Assembly (NCBI GenBank): GCA_029876055.1
Contig: CM056876.1
Coordinates: forward strand, 558,001-622,000
Source: Madurella fahalii
Taxonomy: Eukaryota > Ascomycota > Sordariomycetes > Sordariales
Direction: 5' to 3'
DNA length: 64,000 nt
The notes below the pieces were generated by a model. That model worked only from the letters and a program-made list of their open reading frames with translations. It was not told the DNA's origin and did no database searches. Positions 23,409 through 35,647 of the stretch are shown here, piece by piece. The first letter of the stretch is position 1. Every line of letters begins with the position of its first letter. The position numbers and the translations under genes were made by a program.

Positions 23409-24386
23409 TGTCGCGTCGAGACGAAATGGAGCGACTGGAGATTGACTGCCGGCCACGTATCGCAGGTATGTCCCTCCTTGTGTCGCGCGTCTCTACTGCA
23501 GATTGCTCAAGAATGCGTGATAGGTTGCACGCGGTCACTTGATAAGGTATTTTACACATAAAACTAATGATGGAACTGCGCAGATACGGGAGTCCCGCAA
23601 ATGACGAGACAACTCCTCAAGATATCTGCAGAAACCCTAGCACCTGTATTCTCTCACAAGCTTCCTGCCCATTACGCGCCAAAGGGTGTTGCGGGCGATT
23701 CGGGTAGTGGCGACGGATTTTGGGGGGGGGGGGAGGTTTTTTTTTTTTTTTTTTTTCCGCGCAGCAGCTGTCGAGTCGAAGCTCCAGGAGCACCACAGGA
23801 TAGTGGCGCGTGACGCAGGCAAAAGAATTGACTGCGCTCTGTGTTCCCGCAGATTGACTCGGCGGGTCACAAAAGATGATGCGTCGGAAGGTGGAAATTG
23901 TCTTGACGAGAAACTGGGTAAGATAAGACAGGCGCTCGTCTCTGTCGTATGACGAACTGCGGAGGTTGAATGAAAAGAGGAGAGACGAGTTTGGGAGGGG
24001 GAGCAGCCGCGACGGGCTCTCAATTGTTAAGTAAAAGGAGGACGGGGACAGCCGATTAGATAAGCCCGTTGAGCGAAAGCTCGGGGGCTTGGCGATCTGA
24101 GCTCATGCTGCATGTGGCCCGTGCGCTGTACTGATTACCGTATCGACCTGAAGTGCAAGGCAGCCAAACAGCTACGCGTGTGAGCGCTTGCCTGGAGCTC
24201 TCTGGGCTGGGCTGCATCAGTGAGGTCCAGCAACCAGCATCAACGAGCACCAACCAGCCTTCTGCCTCTTGCTTGTGGTCACAGACGACAACCTACAGAT
24301 CCTCGGTAAACCCGCCTGAGCCCGCTTAATTCCTCATCCTCCCAGAGTCTGCCAATCGTCCTTCCAGTTATCGCAACCCCGCCATC
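23409..24386. promoter_or_regulatory. Divergent promoter region between the BYE1-like gene and PRE9
   Basis: About 1 kb separates the two divergent start codons. It includes a G12 run directly followed by a T20 run (about 23722-23756). No gene, TATA box or RNA was recognised. Confidence 0.5.
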
Positions 24387-25355
24387 ATGTCGAGAAGATA
24401 CGATTCCCGAGTGAGTTGGTCGCTGCCTTTGGCTCCACTGGGACCCTCGAACCCGGTGCGGCATGGAGCTTGACGGCCATGGTGCTTACCACACGCGCAG
24501 ACAACCATCTTCTCTCCCGACGGCCGCCTGTACCAGGTCGAATATGCGCTAGAGGCCATCTCCCACGCCGGGACTGCCATCGGCATCCTGGCCAAGGACG
24601 GCATCGTCCTGGCCGCTGAGCGCAAGGTCACGTCGAAGCTTCTGGAGCAGGATACATCAGCCGAGAAGCTCTATATTCTCAATGAGTACGGGCAATCATC
24701 TGTGTTGTGCGGTTCGCGATAGTGCAGCCTTGCTGACCTGGCTGTACCCCGCAGCAACATGATCTGCGCCGTTGCGGGCATGACGGCCGACGCCAACATC
24801 CTCATCAACTACGCCCGACAGGCCGCCCAGCGGTACCTCCTCACCTACAACGAAGACATTCCCTGCGAGCAGCTGGTGCGACGGCTCTGCGACCTGAAGC
24901 AAGGTTACACACAACACGGTGGTCTGCGGCCGTTTGGCGTCTCGTTCATCTACGCCGGGTGGGACCCGCAGCGCCAGTTCCAGCTGTATCTCAGCAACCC
25001 GTCGGGCAACTACGGCGGCTGGAAGGCGACGAGCTCGGGCGCTAACCACGCTAGCGCGCAGAGCTTGTTGAAGCAAGATTACAAGGAGGACTGCACGCTC
25101 AAGGAGGCTTGCGGCATGGCCGTCAAGGTGCTGAGCAAGACGATGGACTCGACAAAGCTGAGCAGCGAGAAGAGTGCGTGCGGCCATCACAACGTCTGGG
25201 AATGAACAACAGCTGACATGGATACAGTCGAGTTTGCGACGGTGGGCCAGACCAAGGACGGAAAGATCTACCATAGACTATGGAACGCCGAAGAGATTAC
25301 GGCGCTGCTGAAGGAGCACGACTTGGCCAAGGACGAAACAGCAGAGGAAAAGTAG
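24387..25355 (+). CDS. PRE9: 20S proteasome subunit alpha-3 (alpha type-4)
   Basis: Exons are 24387-24410, 24501-24685, 24755-25173 and 25228-25355, giving 251 aa. The protein begins MSRRYDSR and continues TTIFSPDGRLYQVEYALEA, the alpha-subunit N-terminal signature that gates the 20S core. Further conserved parts include the AVAGMTADAN segment, the GLRPFGVSF motif and the acidic end with ALLKEHDL. The length and sequence fit yeast Pre9/human PSMA4, and alpha subunits carry no catalytic Thr. All three introns (90, 69 and 54 nt) have GT and CAG ends and phases that rebuild the conserved residues (ILN-DNMI, SEK-IEF). The first exon of only 24 nt is typical of fungal proteasome genes. It converges with the PAP2 gene 300 bp downstream. 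Confidence 0.95.
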
Positions 25356-25654
25356 GCTAAAGGGCTAGAGACGGTGTTGGGAAAATAGGACGAGATGACT
25401 GCCTGCTAGCGCCGCCGTGTACTAATAGAGGCCCGATGCATATGCCAGTTGGACCTTAACTCGATGTCTGCAGTCCCCCAGATATGCTGCATAAACCGCG
25501 TAGGACCGATAATGCACCATGACTCCAAACATTCCCGCATATACTCATAGCACGCTAAAATCCATCCATACACACATAAACACATAAATGTAGCACTTAC
25601 GGGAATCAGGCCGGGGACTGTCAAGGCCAAAGTCAGCAAAAAAATCGCCGCATA

Positions 25655-26793
25655 TCAATTCTCGCCCAGTTCGATGCCTACATTTCGGCCCGCACCACCG
25701 CCCTCCTCCTCATCCCTCACCCGCCCATAACGCCCATTGAGGACCTCGTCGCTTCCCGGGGGGCCGGCATACGGCTCGTCGCAGCGGCCGCTGCTCAGCC
25801 GTGGCCAGTAGCGGCGGTAGCTCCAGTAGGTGACGGTCCAGCCCAGGAGGCTGCCGACGCACACGTCCCACACGTCGTGGCGGTAGTCCTGGCAGCGGCT
25901 GATGGCGATCAGGGTGGCGCCCAGCAGCGGGGCCAGGCACAGCAGCGCGCGCACCAGGTCGCCCCGGACCAGCTTCTCCGTGTGCTCGGCCACGCTGCCC
26001 GCGCCGTGCGCGAAGACGCGCGCCTGCCCCGCCAGGAACAGGCTCAGGTAGCCCAGCCCCGCGAACGAGAAGGACGAGTGGCCCGACGGGAACGAGCGCC
26101 ACCCGTCGTGCAGCGTGTGGTGGTGCGTCTGGGTGCACACGTCGATCGTGACCAGGACGTCCTTGGGCGTGCCGGCCGCCGGGAGGCACCGCGCGATGAG
26201 GTCGGGCCGCGGCCGGCCCACCATGTTCTTGATCACGTCGGTGAGGAACGAGGTCAGGATCATGGCAATGGCCAGGCCGAGGATGGTGACATGGTGCTTG
26301 TGGGCCGACGCACCCGTGACGAGGTTGTGTACGATCAGGACGGCGAGGGGGATGAAGAGGGCGTAGACGAAGTCGAGCGCTGGAGCGAGCGCCAGGGTTA
26401 GGTTCAGCGGGGCGACGGATGCGAGGGGAGGGAGGGCTTACTGAGCGGCACTCGTTCTACCTCTGCGTGCGGGAATGATATGCGCAGGTCGTTGAGGGAG
26501 AACATGCGGTGGAAGGGCACGACCAAGAATTGCACCTGTTGTCCGGACCGGTTAGTGTGCCCCAGCAGTGTGCACTCGGGCGACGCACTAGGAGATAGCC
26601 TGCCAGGAGCAAGACGAAGCCGATGTAGTCTGACGCATAGGTTCTCTGCAAAGTCCGAGTTGGTCAGCCCATATTGCGACAGCACAGATGTATGCGACCT
26701 TGATGATCGTAGACTTGCCCGCCAGAATCTCGACCAAGTGCCCAGGATCCCTCCGTCGCCGGCTCCTGCCGAATTCGCCTTGGGAGGGGCCAT
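25655..26793 (-). CDS. PAP2-family lipid phosphate phosphatase (diacylglycerol pyrophosphate/phosphatidate phosphatase)
   Basis: The last exon (26379-25655) carries the three-part PAP2 active site: KNMVGRPRP (K-x6-RP), PSGHSSFSF (PSGH) and SRCQDYRHDVWD (SR-x5-H-x3-D). These residues bind and hydrolyse phosphate from phosphatidate-type lipids, with His as nucleophile. About six hydrophobic helices fit Dpp1/Lpp1-like integral membrane enzymes of vacuole or Golgi. Introns at 26380-26441 and 26536-26588 are clear and join the membrane helix YIGFVLLLAGYLL to VQFLVVPFHRMFSL. The first intron, near 26644-26698, is unresolved: a GAG acceptor with the 26698 donor, or a 40-nt intron 26646-26685, both keep frame. 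The C-terminal tail is Gly/Glu-rich and poorly conserved. Confidence 0.85.
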
Positions 26794-28586
26794 GATGATC
26801 AGTCACCTCCGTCGTATAGTCCTGAACAAGACCCGACGCATTAGAGCAGCACAGAATGCACGGTTGGCGAAGTCAAGGTCGGAAATGGTGTTTTGCGACG
26901 TCTGGGGCAGAGAAGCCTGGCACTTCTCAGATCCCTGTCCGAACTTCAAGGCTGGGTGGCTTGGCACTGCATGGGTTCATCATTGGCGTCACTGTTGGTC
27001 TGAGATCCCTGTTTCCATGCCTCAACACCGAGCCTTCACATCGTCAAACACGCAGTTCTCAGCCGCCTAACCAATCTCCCTTCCACTGTTATTAACCACT
27101 GCAAGATGCTTCCAACGCTTTGTGTTAGATGCAACGTAATCCTAACGTTTTGATAATAGTCTGAATTTCCTCGCATCAATCAGATCATCAAAGTGGAGCC
27201 ACTGGCAGCTCCCATCACCCTTGCACATCCCGAGTACAAACAACGTATGAAGTTGGAGTGAGTAGCATGATAACTGATACTGTTGTTGACTGCGTTAGCG
27301 AGGATGTAATGTTTGATCGCTCCGGCGGTTCAACCTCAAGACGCCCAACGAGCTCCAGAGTTCCATTTAGTCAGCTTTTACTGCGTGAGCATCGGCATGC
27401 TGGCCCAATCCGCTTTTATACTGCCGCTCTGGCTTCTAATGACGCTGAAGCATTCAATACGGTACTCGTCGGGGGACGATGATGCCGTCGCTTACGGCTT
27501 GGACCCCTTGGGGGACTTTGTTGGGATCATTGGTCCACCTGAACGCTATAAACGGGTACTTCAGCCCACGTCACTATCTTTAGGCAAAAGACTGGCGAAT
27601 CGACCGCTGCCCCGCTGCATCCTAGTCTAAAGTAAGGTACATTAAGGAAGATGCCGTGGGACACGATATGCGCCGAGTGAGCTCTTTGTCGTGGTCCACA
27701 ATACCGTGGACTACCGCGGTTAGATGGCCGCCAAATTACCGCCCGAAAAGAATGGATATCACAGACTTGGTTTAGCATCTAGCTCTCTTCTAGCCCGGGT
27801 CTCGTCCCTTGTGCCAAGTTCTGGTCCTCAAACACTACCGGGTTGCTGGTAGCTCAAGCATTATTAGGTCTCTTGAGCTCTACTTTCTTGCCGATATGCA
27901 ATCTCAAATACAGCATCGATATTACCTAGTGAATTGTTCACATCTTGCATTGGATAGAGAATTGATACACTTTGATTTTCGTTAATGGTATGGCATACAC
28001 AAAACACTATAGGGCTGTAGCCACAGTGTTAGATTTAGTCTTAGACTTCATAGATTTTGTTGGAGCCTCCTGGCTGAGCCTTGAGCTTGTCAGCCAGCTT
28101 GAGTAAGGTATGTTTGCAGATTCCTCTAGTGCCGCAAATAATGGCCCTGGAGGGGGCTGTATGTCGAATGGAAAGCTTCTTCTGGCAGCCAGAGAGGCCG
28201 CAGTTTGTTGTCGGGCAACGCCAAAACAGTGTCTTGGCCGAAAATGTGACCGATGTGCGGGCGGACATTGGCTCTGTTTCTCCCCGGGGCACGTTTTCTT
28301 TACCTCCTTTTGGCATAGATCGGAATCTGTCATCTCAGCTCATTGTGACTTGAATCTCGTCTTGTTCCGTTCTCTTTGGAAAGAGCTCTGCACGTCCCGC
28401 TGAATTGAGATCGGAGCAGGGGTGGTAACCTCCTGGCTGACGCCCGGGAATGCCTTGCGCGGCGTGCGCGTGTTGGCGGACGTGTAATAAAAATCAACTC
28501 TCCTACATCCTCCCGATTAAGATCTTTTTTTTTTTTTTTTTTTCATTTTCGCAGCTTCGGCCCCCTAACTAGAGAGCGTTTGTTGA
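26794..28586. other. Intergenic, AT-richer than the housekeeping block
   Basis: No supported gene. A 91-codon minus-strand frame at 28041-28316 has a Cys-rich centre and a Lys-rich end that could be a small zinc-binding remnant, but nothing else supports it. A T18 tract lies at about 28524-28541. Confidence 0.45.
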
Positions 28587-28997
28587 CTAGGACTCCTGAT
28601 CGTCGACAGTGTGGTGGAGGTCTTCACGCGCATGCCTCGCTTTGAAGTCGGCATAGACCCCAAATACGTGGACGCACAGCGCGTGGATTGCCTGTCGGCG
28701 TGGACGGCCATTGCAATGGACAGGAACAGACAGCTCGGTGAGTATGATGGCGAGGAGGGGGAGGAGAACGACTTAGAAGAGGGGTTCTGTGTCCGGTCTC
28801 TGCTGCGACTAACCGCATACCTCGAGTACCTTCGGAAAATCCATGAGGCCCCCGAGCCGGAGGAGCTCGACACGGTGTCCGGCGCGTGCAAGGGTATTTC
28901 GGCTAGTAGACACCACGGACATGGCCGCGTTGGTAGGTTCGAATACGTGGCAGAAGTATCTAGTTGAGGACGAGTACTTTGAGATTACGCTGGTGTG
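28587..28997 (+). pseudogene. Decayed coding fragment, unknown family
   Basis: An open frame from about 28587 (no convincing ATG before the internal one at 28632) reads as ordinary protein (EVFTRMPRFEVGIDPKYVDA...) to about 28890. The apparent continuation, LVDTTDMAALVGSNTW to EDEYFEITLV-stop, is in another frame from about 28900 to 28997. A one- or two-base shift near 28895 would join them. The 5' end is missing, being cut by a T tract. I cannot name the family. It may be the 3' part of an old gene. Confidence 0.4.
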
Positions 28998-29016
28998 AGC
29001 TGCTGGTTGCTTAGCG

Positions 29017-29309
29017 ATGAATCCCGCACTGGTTGAGAGAATCTGGCCTAATAGCGTCGCAAAAGCATTATCTGCGGCCCAGAAAGTTCTGTGGCCTACT
29101 GAAGCCAGCCTCAGGGACGAAAATAGGATCATATCCACAGATCAGAGGAACAATGAACACTTCAAGACCATTAAGCAAACCCTCAATGAGGCCGGAAGCA
29201 AGACCGAGGACCTCTGTTATTGCTCACTATCCTCCAGGACCTGTCAGATAAACAGCAATTGTCACTATGCAAAATAATAATGAACGTTCCATGCATTTTG
29301 GCGCAGTGA
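29017..29309 (+). pseudogene. Decayed coding fragment with one frameshift, unknown family
   Basis: From an ATG at 29017 the frame encodes a helical charged segment (VAKALSAAQKVLW, then FKTIKQTLNEAGSKTEDL). Near 29213 the sense moves one frame, giving LLLTILQDLSDKQQLSLC and a stop at 29307. A single-base gap would rejoin these. The composition is protein-like in the joined frame only. No domain is recognised. It is close to the previous fragment, but I cannot tell whether they were one gene. Confidence 0.35.
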
Positions 29310-30030
29310 TAGTTTGCGACAGGACCTGCTCAAAGTCTCACAGGTTCGCTACGCTGGTGGGCAAGGATGCCCAGACTCTAGATCCCTCGCTCAAACCCCC
29401 TGGAAAAGGGCCCATCTTCTTTGTTAGCAGCAGTACTGGCTAGCAGAGTGGGCATGCATGGATGGAAGCATATCTATCGTAACTCTGGTGGTGGGCCACG
29501 GTTCGGAAGGAAGATGGAGAATATTTACTATGGAGCGGTGCCGATGACCGTATGCCGCCTTCGATATCGTCGTCTAGGGCGAGTACTCCAGTAACGGCAA
29601 GCAGGTATTTTGGTACTGTTTAGGGGGAACAAGGGGCGACCGTGGGTGGCATTGACACAAACCAGCCCGCATGTCAGGGGACTGTTCTACCCGCAGCGAT
29701 GTAATGCATATGCTCTTTAAGACTCAATTTGCCAATCCCCGCACTTCCGGCCGAGGCTAGAGCACTACCTGGCTTCACAGTGGTATGGTGGTGTATTGCA
29801 AAGGGCGCGCGGGGCATCTTGGGAAACTCACCAAACATTGGAGCACCATCTATGTAACGGTCAAAGAGTCTCTGGCATTCGTGAGTCCCGGCTCACTCAA
29901 CTCACTGCACTCCCAGCTCACTCCATTCACCAGGGCGCAGGGTCTATCTATCCGGCCATCAGAACTACATCCGGTTCGCACGGCCAGAAGGGACGTATTT
30001 GATTCCGCCCCTTGGGCCATCTTCGATGTA
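29310..30030. other. Non-coding or fully decayed sequence
   Basis: Short frames with frequent stops. Some stretches look like relics of coding DNA, but no frame can be followed. Confidence 0.4.
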
Positions 30031-30033
30031 TTA

Positions 30034-30325
30034 ACATCATGACGTAGAAGTCCCAGCAATCCTGTCGTTCATCAGAGCGGCTGCCACCGAACAGACACCT
30101 GGCATCCACGTGCAAGCGACTGAGGCAGATCTGCGCTGGAGATTATGCCTCGCGTCCGAGCCTGGTCCGCCTGGTGACATGGGACAGCCGTCTCACATCA
30201 CGTGGCCGCTCATGACTTTTGCCCCTTACGGCACACCGACAGGCTTGGCTACTTATCCCTACAATTTCTCCACGTGGCTAGCCCGCCCAGGGATTTCCCT
30301 GAAGGAGCTGTACGTGGTTCCGTAG
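30034..30325 (+). pseudogene. C-terminal coding fragment, unknown family
   Basis: Starting after a TAA at 30031, one frame runs to a TAG at 30323 and reads as a plausible C-terminus (VEVPAILSFIRAAATEQ, later TWPLMTFAPYGTPTGLATYP and LKELYVVP). There is no start codon, and upstream sequence in the same frame has stops. I do not recognise the family. It is likely the tail of a disabled gene. Confidence 0.35.
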
Positions 30326-32417
30326 AATGGGCGCGAGGGCTACGGGAGACATTTGATACAAGCTGTTGCCAGGGAGGCGTAAGCGGCTGGGTGTGCCAAG
30401 ATGGACTAGCTTTGATTAGGGGATAACGCGAAGGTCTTTGCGGTTCTACGAGAGTTTGGGCACTAAGATGATGAAACAGCTGGCTGGTTTTGAAACTTGG
30501 TAAAGGGGGATTGACGCCCTGGCGCAGAGCGTTGGTCAAGTTCGGCCGAAACGCAGAGGAAAGCCGAAGAAATACGTACGCAAGGAGGAGGTATATACTG
30601 GGCTCGTATGCCACGTACTGGTATATTGTGAGCTGGTATGTCATGTATTGGTATGTTATATACTAGTATAATTCCTGCGCTGGTATGTTATATTCCATGT
30701 TAAATTCATATACCAGTACATTGTGTACTATCCTTAAAGTCGCGCTGGGATGGTATGTACCATCCCATGGATATGTGCTAGTCTATTCCGTTGGCCCTTA
30801 TCTAGGTGTAACACTGGTACCAAGAATGGGGGACAAGTGGAAACGGTTCGATGTCCTGCTACTCAAGGAGCCGGACGGCGTGATCAATCAACCGAGTGAA
30901 GGAGTTAGCCCGTACCTATTCTTCTACTCTTAACTAAGTGTAGCGAGTCGCGTACGTATTCCGTAAAGGGGGATTAAAATACGTAAAAGCATGTTAAACC
31001 CGACTTGAGGTACGATACGAAATAAATGTTCATTGTGTAGTGATGGTGTGTGAAGGAGCGTAGTGCGCTAGTGTTTGATGTAGGGTAATGGCCTATATTG
31101 GGGATTATGGCTAGCTATTGCATCTCTGAAGACGAAAAGTCAGGATTGTCTAACATGTAGTAGGCGTTGTTAGTTTGCGGCATTATTATCCTTGTTAGGT
31201 CCTCTTTATTTCCTAACATCTCCCCATACGCACTCTATCTCCTAAATACTATTCCTCCCCATCTCAACTTCGCGACCTGCCTGGCTCTCCTAGCGCCCGC
31301 CTATACGACTTAAGACAAGACCGAGTATTCCCAACTCTTACAGCAATGGAGAACCTGTTACCGTTCCGTACAAGGTGGCGGCATCGGTGACGGCGACCAT
31401 GACCGACATCCGACGCTAAGTTAAGCCTTCCAAGGAACGGGAGGGAACGGCCAGTAGACGCCGAAAGGTAATAGTTCTTGGCTGCTTGTTTAAGCAGGGG
31501 CAACATGAACTGGCGACATGAACGAGTGGCGTAAAAAAAAGTCTGATGCTTGTATGGCTGATGAGGACGTCGTTTACTTTAATTGTGGTCGTTAAGGGCC
31601 TTGTTTACTTTGCTCTGAATGACAGGCCGTGACACAAGACTACCTAAATATCCTCTGGAAGGTAATCCTGGAATGTAATCGTGGCTTAATCACAGAATGC
31701 AGTTTCAAGTCGTATTCCAGCCCTATATGTCCGCAAATTAGCGTTGTTTAACGATCTGATCAACCCGTCTACCGATCACACGCTGATTGAGTGATGGACA
31801 ACGATCCGGGATCTTCACCGCTCCATGATCGAAGAATCCGATGCAACCTGAAAATCCTGACTCTCATTAAGCTAGATAGGTAGCTATCGACTGCAAGGCA
31901 ATGACGAGATGCGCGCAAAGGTAGGTATGCAGATAGAGACAAGTAACAACAGCGCTACCTTCCTTTCCAGTCCGCACGTCACCAATCTCTCCGCCACACG
32001 GCCAAGACACTTGACATCCTTTCCCCATACGAACGCTCACCGCATATCCCACCGCTAGGAAAGAAAAGACGTGAGGGAAGAGATGCCAAAACAGCGGAAA
32101 CGGTGTATGTACGTTCAACCCCCACGATATACCATGATACTGCACTCGCTGCTCCCCGGGAAAACCTCCGACTATGACGAGATGACGATGCAAATGCCAA
32201 CTGTGCGTAAAAAAAAAAAAAAAGAACAACCCCCCCTTTCCCCTAAGTGCTGCTCATTTTTTGCTTCTCAAATTCTTTTTCCTAGGTCGTTTCTCATTAA
32301 TTCCCGTTGCGCCCAAAGAAATCCACGACCATTACATATCCCACACCATTGACATGGTCAAGACTCGGCGTCTGGGAGCCACGTCGTGGATCGCGACCCC
32401 AACAACTCCAGGGGTGG
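30326..32417. other. AT-rich intergenic region
   Basis: This stretch is markedly AT-richer than the flanking genes, with TA-rich words and few open frames, as expected of old RIP-affected or untranscribed DNA. It includes the degenerate repeat at 30600-30720 and an A16 run near 32208-32223. I see no gene. Confidence 0.5.
30600..30720. repeat. Degenerate tandem repeat with CTGGTATGTTATA-like units
   Basis: The core TGGTAT (or its variant) recurs about every 15-25 nt (near 30617, 30633, 30648, 30681), with TATA-rich spacers. One inverted copy (ATACCAG) lies near 30711. Confidence 0.5.
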
Positions 32418-35400
32418 TCACGCCTCCTCCGCAATCAGCCGCTGAACCTCAGCCTCATTAAGCAGCTTCCGCTTGCCCAGCTCCTCGGGCGGTTTACCGT
32501 CGCGGACCGCGCCAAAATCGAGAATCTTCGTTACGCAAGTCGTCAGTAATGTCCGCCCCATCACCCGTCAAGAAGTTCCTTACCTCTACAAACGTCAGAT
32601 TTCCCCGTTGCACAGCCGCCACGCATCTCCGCTCGTCAAACTTGACCTGCCAGACGCCCGTCAAGTCGGTGAGTAGGTCCTGGACGCAGTCGCCCGTCTG
32701 GACATCCCACATCTTGACCGTCTTCTCGCTGCCGGAAATCACTTTCCGGCCGTCGTGTTGGAAGCACGTGATGGCGCCCGTATGCGCCTCGAGCGTGTTC
32801 TTGCACTTGCCGGTTTCCGGATCCCAGATTCTGAGCGTACTATCCGCCGCCGCCGACACCAACTTCTCGTCGCGCAGATCTAACAGGCCGACCAGCATGC
32901 TATGACCTTCCAGAGTGTGGAGACAGGTGCCCGTGTTGAGATCCCAGATCTTGACCAGCGAGTCCATCGAGCCCGAGATGCAGTGGTTCCTCTTGTGGTC
33001 CAGGACGACCGAGTACACCTTTTGGACGTGGCCGTGCAGGACGTGCAGCTGCTCGCCGGTACTGATGCGCCAGACACGGACGGTGCTGTCGTAACTGCCC
33101 GAGACGAGTGTGTCGCCGTAGCCAGAGATTGCCCGGACCGAATGGGTGTGTCCCGACAAGATCCGAATAAAGTATGGGCATTGGTCGTCGTTAGCCGGCG
33201 GGCCGGTCTGGATGTACCGCCGGGAGTTTGCGTCGGGCAACCGCCACACGCGCAGCTGGCTGTCGCGGGAGCCCGTGATGATGAGCGGCTTCGGCGGCAT
33301 CATGACCGGCTTGCCATCCTGGACTTTGCCGGTCTCGGCAGGCATCACGATCTGTAGACAGCGGACGGTACTGGTGTGGCCATAGAACGTCTGGGTGCAG
33401 ATACCCTTCTGAATATCCCAGACGCGGACCGAGCGGTCGGTGCTGCCAGACACCAGTGTGTTCCCCTCGTACTGAAGCGCCCAGACACCGCCCTCGTGCC
33501 CCTCGAGTTTCGTGCGCAGCTTGCCCGTCTTGGTATCGTAAACGTGTATTAGAGTGTCGTCGCTGCCCGTGATGATTTTGTCGTCGTCGAACTGCAGGCA
33601 TGTGATAACGTGGCGTGGGTGGGCCGCGAAGGCAACGTGCCCAGGCTTGACTTTGCCGCTTGTCCAACTCTTTCGGATCATGTAGTGTCTCCGATAGAGC
33701 GATTTGAACAGGTGGAGCCGCCGTAGGCTCGGGAGACCGATCCCCGGATCCGGCACGGCAATGGCGGCGGCATTGGCGGCAGATATCGGGCCTTCGGACT
33801 TGCTCATCTTGGCATTAGGCGAGGCTCTATCGGCTCTCAGATCCTGTGCGGCAGCGCGCCGCTTCGCCCTATCAGCATTGATATGGGTCAGGCCACGCTT
33901 CCGCTTCGCTCCCCGGGTCTTGGGCAAGGGTTGTTCTGATTTCTCAGCCTTGACGGCCGACCGGATGAGTTCCGTGTCACTTGACGTATAGCGACTCTGC
34001 TTGCTCAGGTCCAGCTCGCAGCCCTCAGGCCCAACTGGATCCTGCCAGCCCCATCCTTGTGTGATTGCCTTCTGAAGTTCTCCTGCTGGCAACACGAATC
34101 CGTCACGGTCCAAGAGCTCCTTCCAGCCGGTCTCGTTGCTGTCCACAATTTCGCGCCAGCGCTTGGATACCTGGGCTGCGCGGCAGAGGTCGCGATGGTC
34201 CAGATAGGACAGAACGTGAAGGCTGAGTTCAAGGGGGAGTTGTTTAAGAAAGTCGCACTTGAGAGCCGGGTTGACCACATCGGCGATGACGTGGAGTGTC
34301 TTCCGCGGACATCTCCTCAGAAACTGGTACATCATCCATGTCTTGAATTCGGAGGGCATTGCATCGAAGCTTTCCAGCATAGAACGCGGATCCATGTACG
34401 CCGGCAGGCCGGATTTCGATCGAGAGAGAGACCTGCCGTAAGGGACCGGTGAAAGGTCGGCGGCACCGGAGAACTCAGCATCGTCCTCTTCTGCAGTCTG
34501 ACTTTCGTCTATCCATCGTCTTGGAGGCGGGCGCGCGAGTTGAGTCGAAAAAGAAGCGTCGTCTTCTTCCTCCCCGTCGTCGTCGACTTGACTAGGCTGG
34601 AGCTGCGTGGCTGCTAGCGTGGGAGAGAGACGAGGGCTCGGCAGACTAACGTCTTGCGCGGCAACTGTGTTGATGCTCGGCCTAGGGCGAAAGCTACGGC
34701 CCGTGTGTGGCAGAGGCTCGTCCACATCATCGAAACGTTGGAGGTCGGTATCGGTTATGGGAGGCGTGGCGACATTACTGAAGACAGTTTGCGAATCACT
34801 GCCTGCCGGGCTCGCCGCATCGTAAACAGACGTTGACTGACTCGTGCCAAAATCTGAGTTTTCGGCGTGCAGATGCCTGAGCCTCGAGGGTCTTTCCGGG
34901 CGACCGGGCACGATTTCGGAAGTATCAGGCGTAGCAAGGTACGCAGACGGCTGAGACGCTGTCCTGTCCGTCTCCTTGCGCGAACCGTGTGCCACGGCAC
35001 GACGTAGTTTATCTGACGCGGTGTGTGAGATGCTGCCATTCTTCGCGATCAGGCGGGCGCTCCTGGCTGCCACTGGCGTGTAGTTTGGCGAAACAGCCCT
35101 CGCGGCTGATCTTCGTGACCTTCGTGGGTTCGATCCCGGACCTTCGGGGAGACGGTGGGATGAGCTGGAGATCGGGCTCTCGACACCAGGTTCGCATTTA
35201 ATGTTACCGGCGTAGTCCGTACTTTGGGACCGTCGGATCTGTGGCATCCCAGGGTTAGTGACAGGGCCTAAGGGGCTATGACGCAGGAAGGGGGGGGGAG
35301 GGCTTCACCTGAGTATCTACCTCTTCGTCTTCTGGCCAGCCATCGGGCTCAAAATCACCGATATCAAAAGTCAACTTCCGCAATTCGGGCGGAGTCGGCC

Positions 35401-35647
35401 TCGACGCAAGCGGGTATTCTTTGGAGTCGAGCGAATGTAGGGCTTGGGGTTCGCGGAGAAAGAGAGGAGGATAGGAGCGCTTTGTCGTGGTCGTGGTTGT
35501 CACCGTCTTGGTTTCGATGCACTCGTCGGCGAACTGCATCATTCTGTGATGTGTTACGGTGCCCTCATCCTCCTCCCAAGTCATGGAAACCCTATGACTA
35601 GACCGCGGACGACGAACTTCCATGGCGTTGTGGCCGGGAGATGTCAT
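32418..35647 (-). CDS. CDC4-like F-box/WD40 receptor of SCF ubiquitin ligase
   Basis: Exons are 35647-35309, 35238-32584 and 32525-32418, giving 1033 aa. A disordered Ser/Arg/Pro-rich N-terminus precedes an F-box (LKQLPLELSLHVLSYLDHRD, about 34180-34250 in the DNA) and then seven or eight WD40 repeats (VITGSDDTLIHVYD, LVSGSTDRSVRVWD, LVSGSYDSTVRVW, CISGSMDSLVKIWD, KLVSAAADSTLRIWD, VISGSEKTVKMWD). This is the yeast Cdc4/human FBXW7 layout, which binds phosphodegrons such as cyclins and CDK inhibitors. The last intron (32526-32583) must be removed to reach the conserved end VEILDFGAVRDGKPPE. The first intron (35239-35308) joins DTQ to IRRSQ. The F-box and WD repeats clearly support the family. 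Which Cdc4 paralogue (Cdc4 or sulphur-control type) is inferred from length and the central KRKRG basic segment. Confidence 0.88.

Noticed and set aside
35115..35140. Second tRNA-like GGTTCGATCCC word
   Set aside because: It lies inside the coding exon of the CDC4-like gene and lacks other tRNA parts.
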